This document shows positions 5,759-6,166 of a stretch of 6,166 nt of DNA, one piece after another; position 1 is the first letter of the stretch, and every line of letters begins with the position of its first letter. The notes below the pieces were generated by a model that was not told the origin of the DNA, did no database searches, and was given only the letters and a program-made list of their open reading frames with translations. Position numbers and translations under genes: made by a program. The stretch is from JAITWN01 sp964546765 (lineage in GTDB: Bacteria > Pseudomonadota > Gammaproteobacteria > SZUA-140): NCBI GenBank assembly GCA_964546765.1, contig CAZJKV010000106.1, positions 1 to 6,166 on the forward strand, given 5' to 3'.

Positions 5759-6166
5759 TCAGGGCGTCGGGCTTGACGAGTCGTCCGCCGGTGTGTTGCG
5801 CCCGGACGACAACGCGAGGTAGTGACGATGCAGCGCCTCGATGGCGCGGGTGAGTGCGGCCGGTTCCCCGTCGTTGACGAGGATGTCGTCTGCGGCCTCC
5901 AGGCGCTGCGCGCGCGTCGCCTGGGCGGCGATCATCGCGTCGATCTCGTCGTCGGTCCAGCGGTTGCGGGCGGCGACGCGCACACGCTGCAGGGATTCGG
6001 GGCAATCGACGACGAGGACGCGGTCGACGGCGCCGGCCTGTCCGGTCTCGACCAGGAGCGGGATCGACAGGACGCAGTAGGGCGCGTCGAGTTCGCCGAT
6101 GCGGCGCCGCGCCTCGGCGCGCACCCGCGGGTGCATGATCCCTTCCAGCCGGCGGCGTTGCGCCGG
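5759..6166 (-). CDS. coaE: Dephospho-CoA kinase CoaE (C-terminal 135 residues, cut by right edge)
   Basis: CoaE phosphorylates the ribose 3'-hydroxyl of dephospho-CoA with ATP, the last step of coenzyme A synthesis, in the cytoplasm. The first third, with the P-loop, lies beyond the right edge. The visible part enters in frame with RRRLEGIMHPRVR, the CoaE substrate-site motif. It continues with IPLLVETG, the DRVLVVDCP strand, the lid region QRVRVAARNRWTDDE with its arginines, IAAQ, and AADDILVNDG near the end, all in the family order. The methionine inside GIMHP (codon at 6136) could be mistaken for a start but is internal. The last 20 or so residues (Ser/Pro/Asp-rich) look like a non-conserved tail. 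coaE directly upstream of zapD is the usual gammaproteobacterial arrangement. Confidence 0.92.
   Translation of the reverse strand, partial: PAQRRRLEGIMHPRVRAEARRRIGELDAPYCVLSIPLLVETGQAGAVDRVLVVDCPESLQRVRVAARNRWTDDEIDAMIAAQATRAQRLEAADDILVNDGEPAALTRAIEALHRHYLALSSGRNTPADDSSSPTP

Noticed and set aside
5218..5853. Plus-strand open frame of 211 codons opposite zapD and the coaE end
   Set aside because: It spans the zapD promoter gap and is antisense to two conserved genes; low-complexity composition.
6134..6136. ATG as the start of a short coaE-like gene
   Set aside because: The frame continues upstream to the window edge with conserved CoaE residues (RRRLEGI), so this methionine is internal.

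Overview
The window is GC-rich, densely coding DNA with short intergenic gaps. It looks like chromosomal DNA of a gammaproteobacterium. The evidence is a bioB-bioF-bioH-bioC biotin cluster of the kind found in Pseudomonas and relatives, a comF gene divergent from bioB, a YfaZ-type outer-membrane protein (implying a diderm cell), and the coaE-zapD pair typical of Gammaproteobacteria. The species cannot be named from this sequence. I see no transposase, phage gene, CRISPR array, rRNA or tRNA.

Left part (1-3312, minus strand): a biotin operon read right to left, bioB, bioF, bioH and bioC, the last cut by the left edge. BioC and BioH build the pimeloyl moiety on ACP: BioC methylates malonyl-ACP to disguise it for fatty-acid synthesis, and BioH later removes the methyl ester. 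BioF condenses pimeloyl-ACP with alanine to 8-amino-7-oxononanoate, and BioB inserts sulfur into dethiobiotin at the end. bioA and bioD are not in the window. bioF-bioH are 2 bases apart and bioH-bioC overlap by 11 bases. bioB and bioF are separated by about 60 bases that hold a REP-like palindrome. A good sigma70-type promoter lies about 95 bases ahead of bioB.

Middle (3444-4856, plus strand): comF, a double-zinc-finger phosphoribosyltransferase homologue, followed by a yfaZ-like outer-membrane barrel gene.

Right part (4873-6166, minus strand): coaE (3' part only), which makes the last step of coenzyme A, then zapD, an FtsZ-bundling division protein with its own likely promoter. yacG, which usually follows zapD, is not present; zapD runs tail-to-tail into yfaZ instead.

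The most notable point is the BioB. It lacks the cysteine that corresponds to E. coli Cys97, a ligand of the sacrificial [2Fe-2S] cluster, and has other cysteines in the pattern of the anaerobe-type ('type II') biotin synthases. I found no convincing sign of a wholly new multi-gene system.
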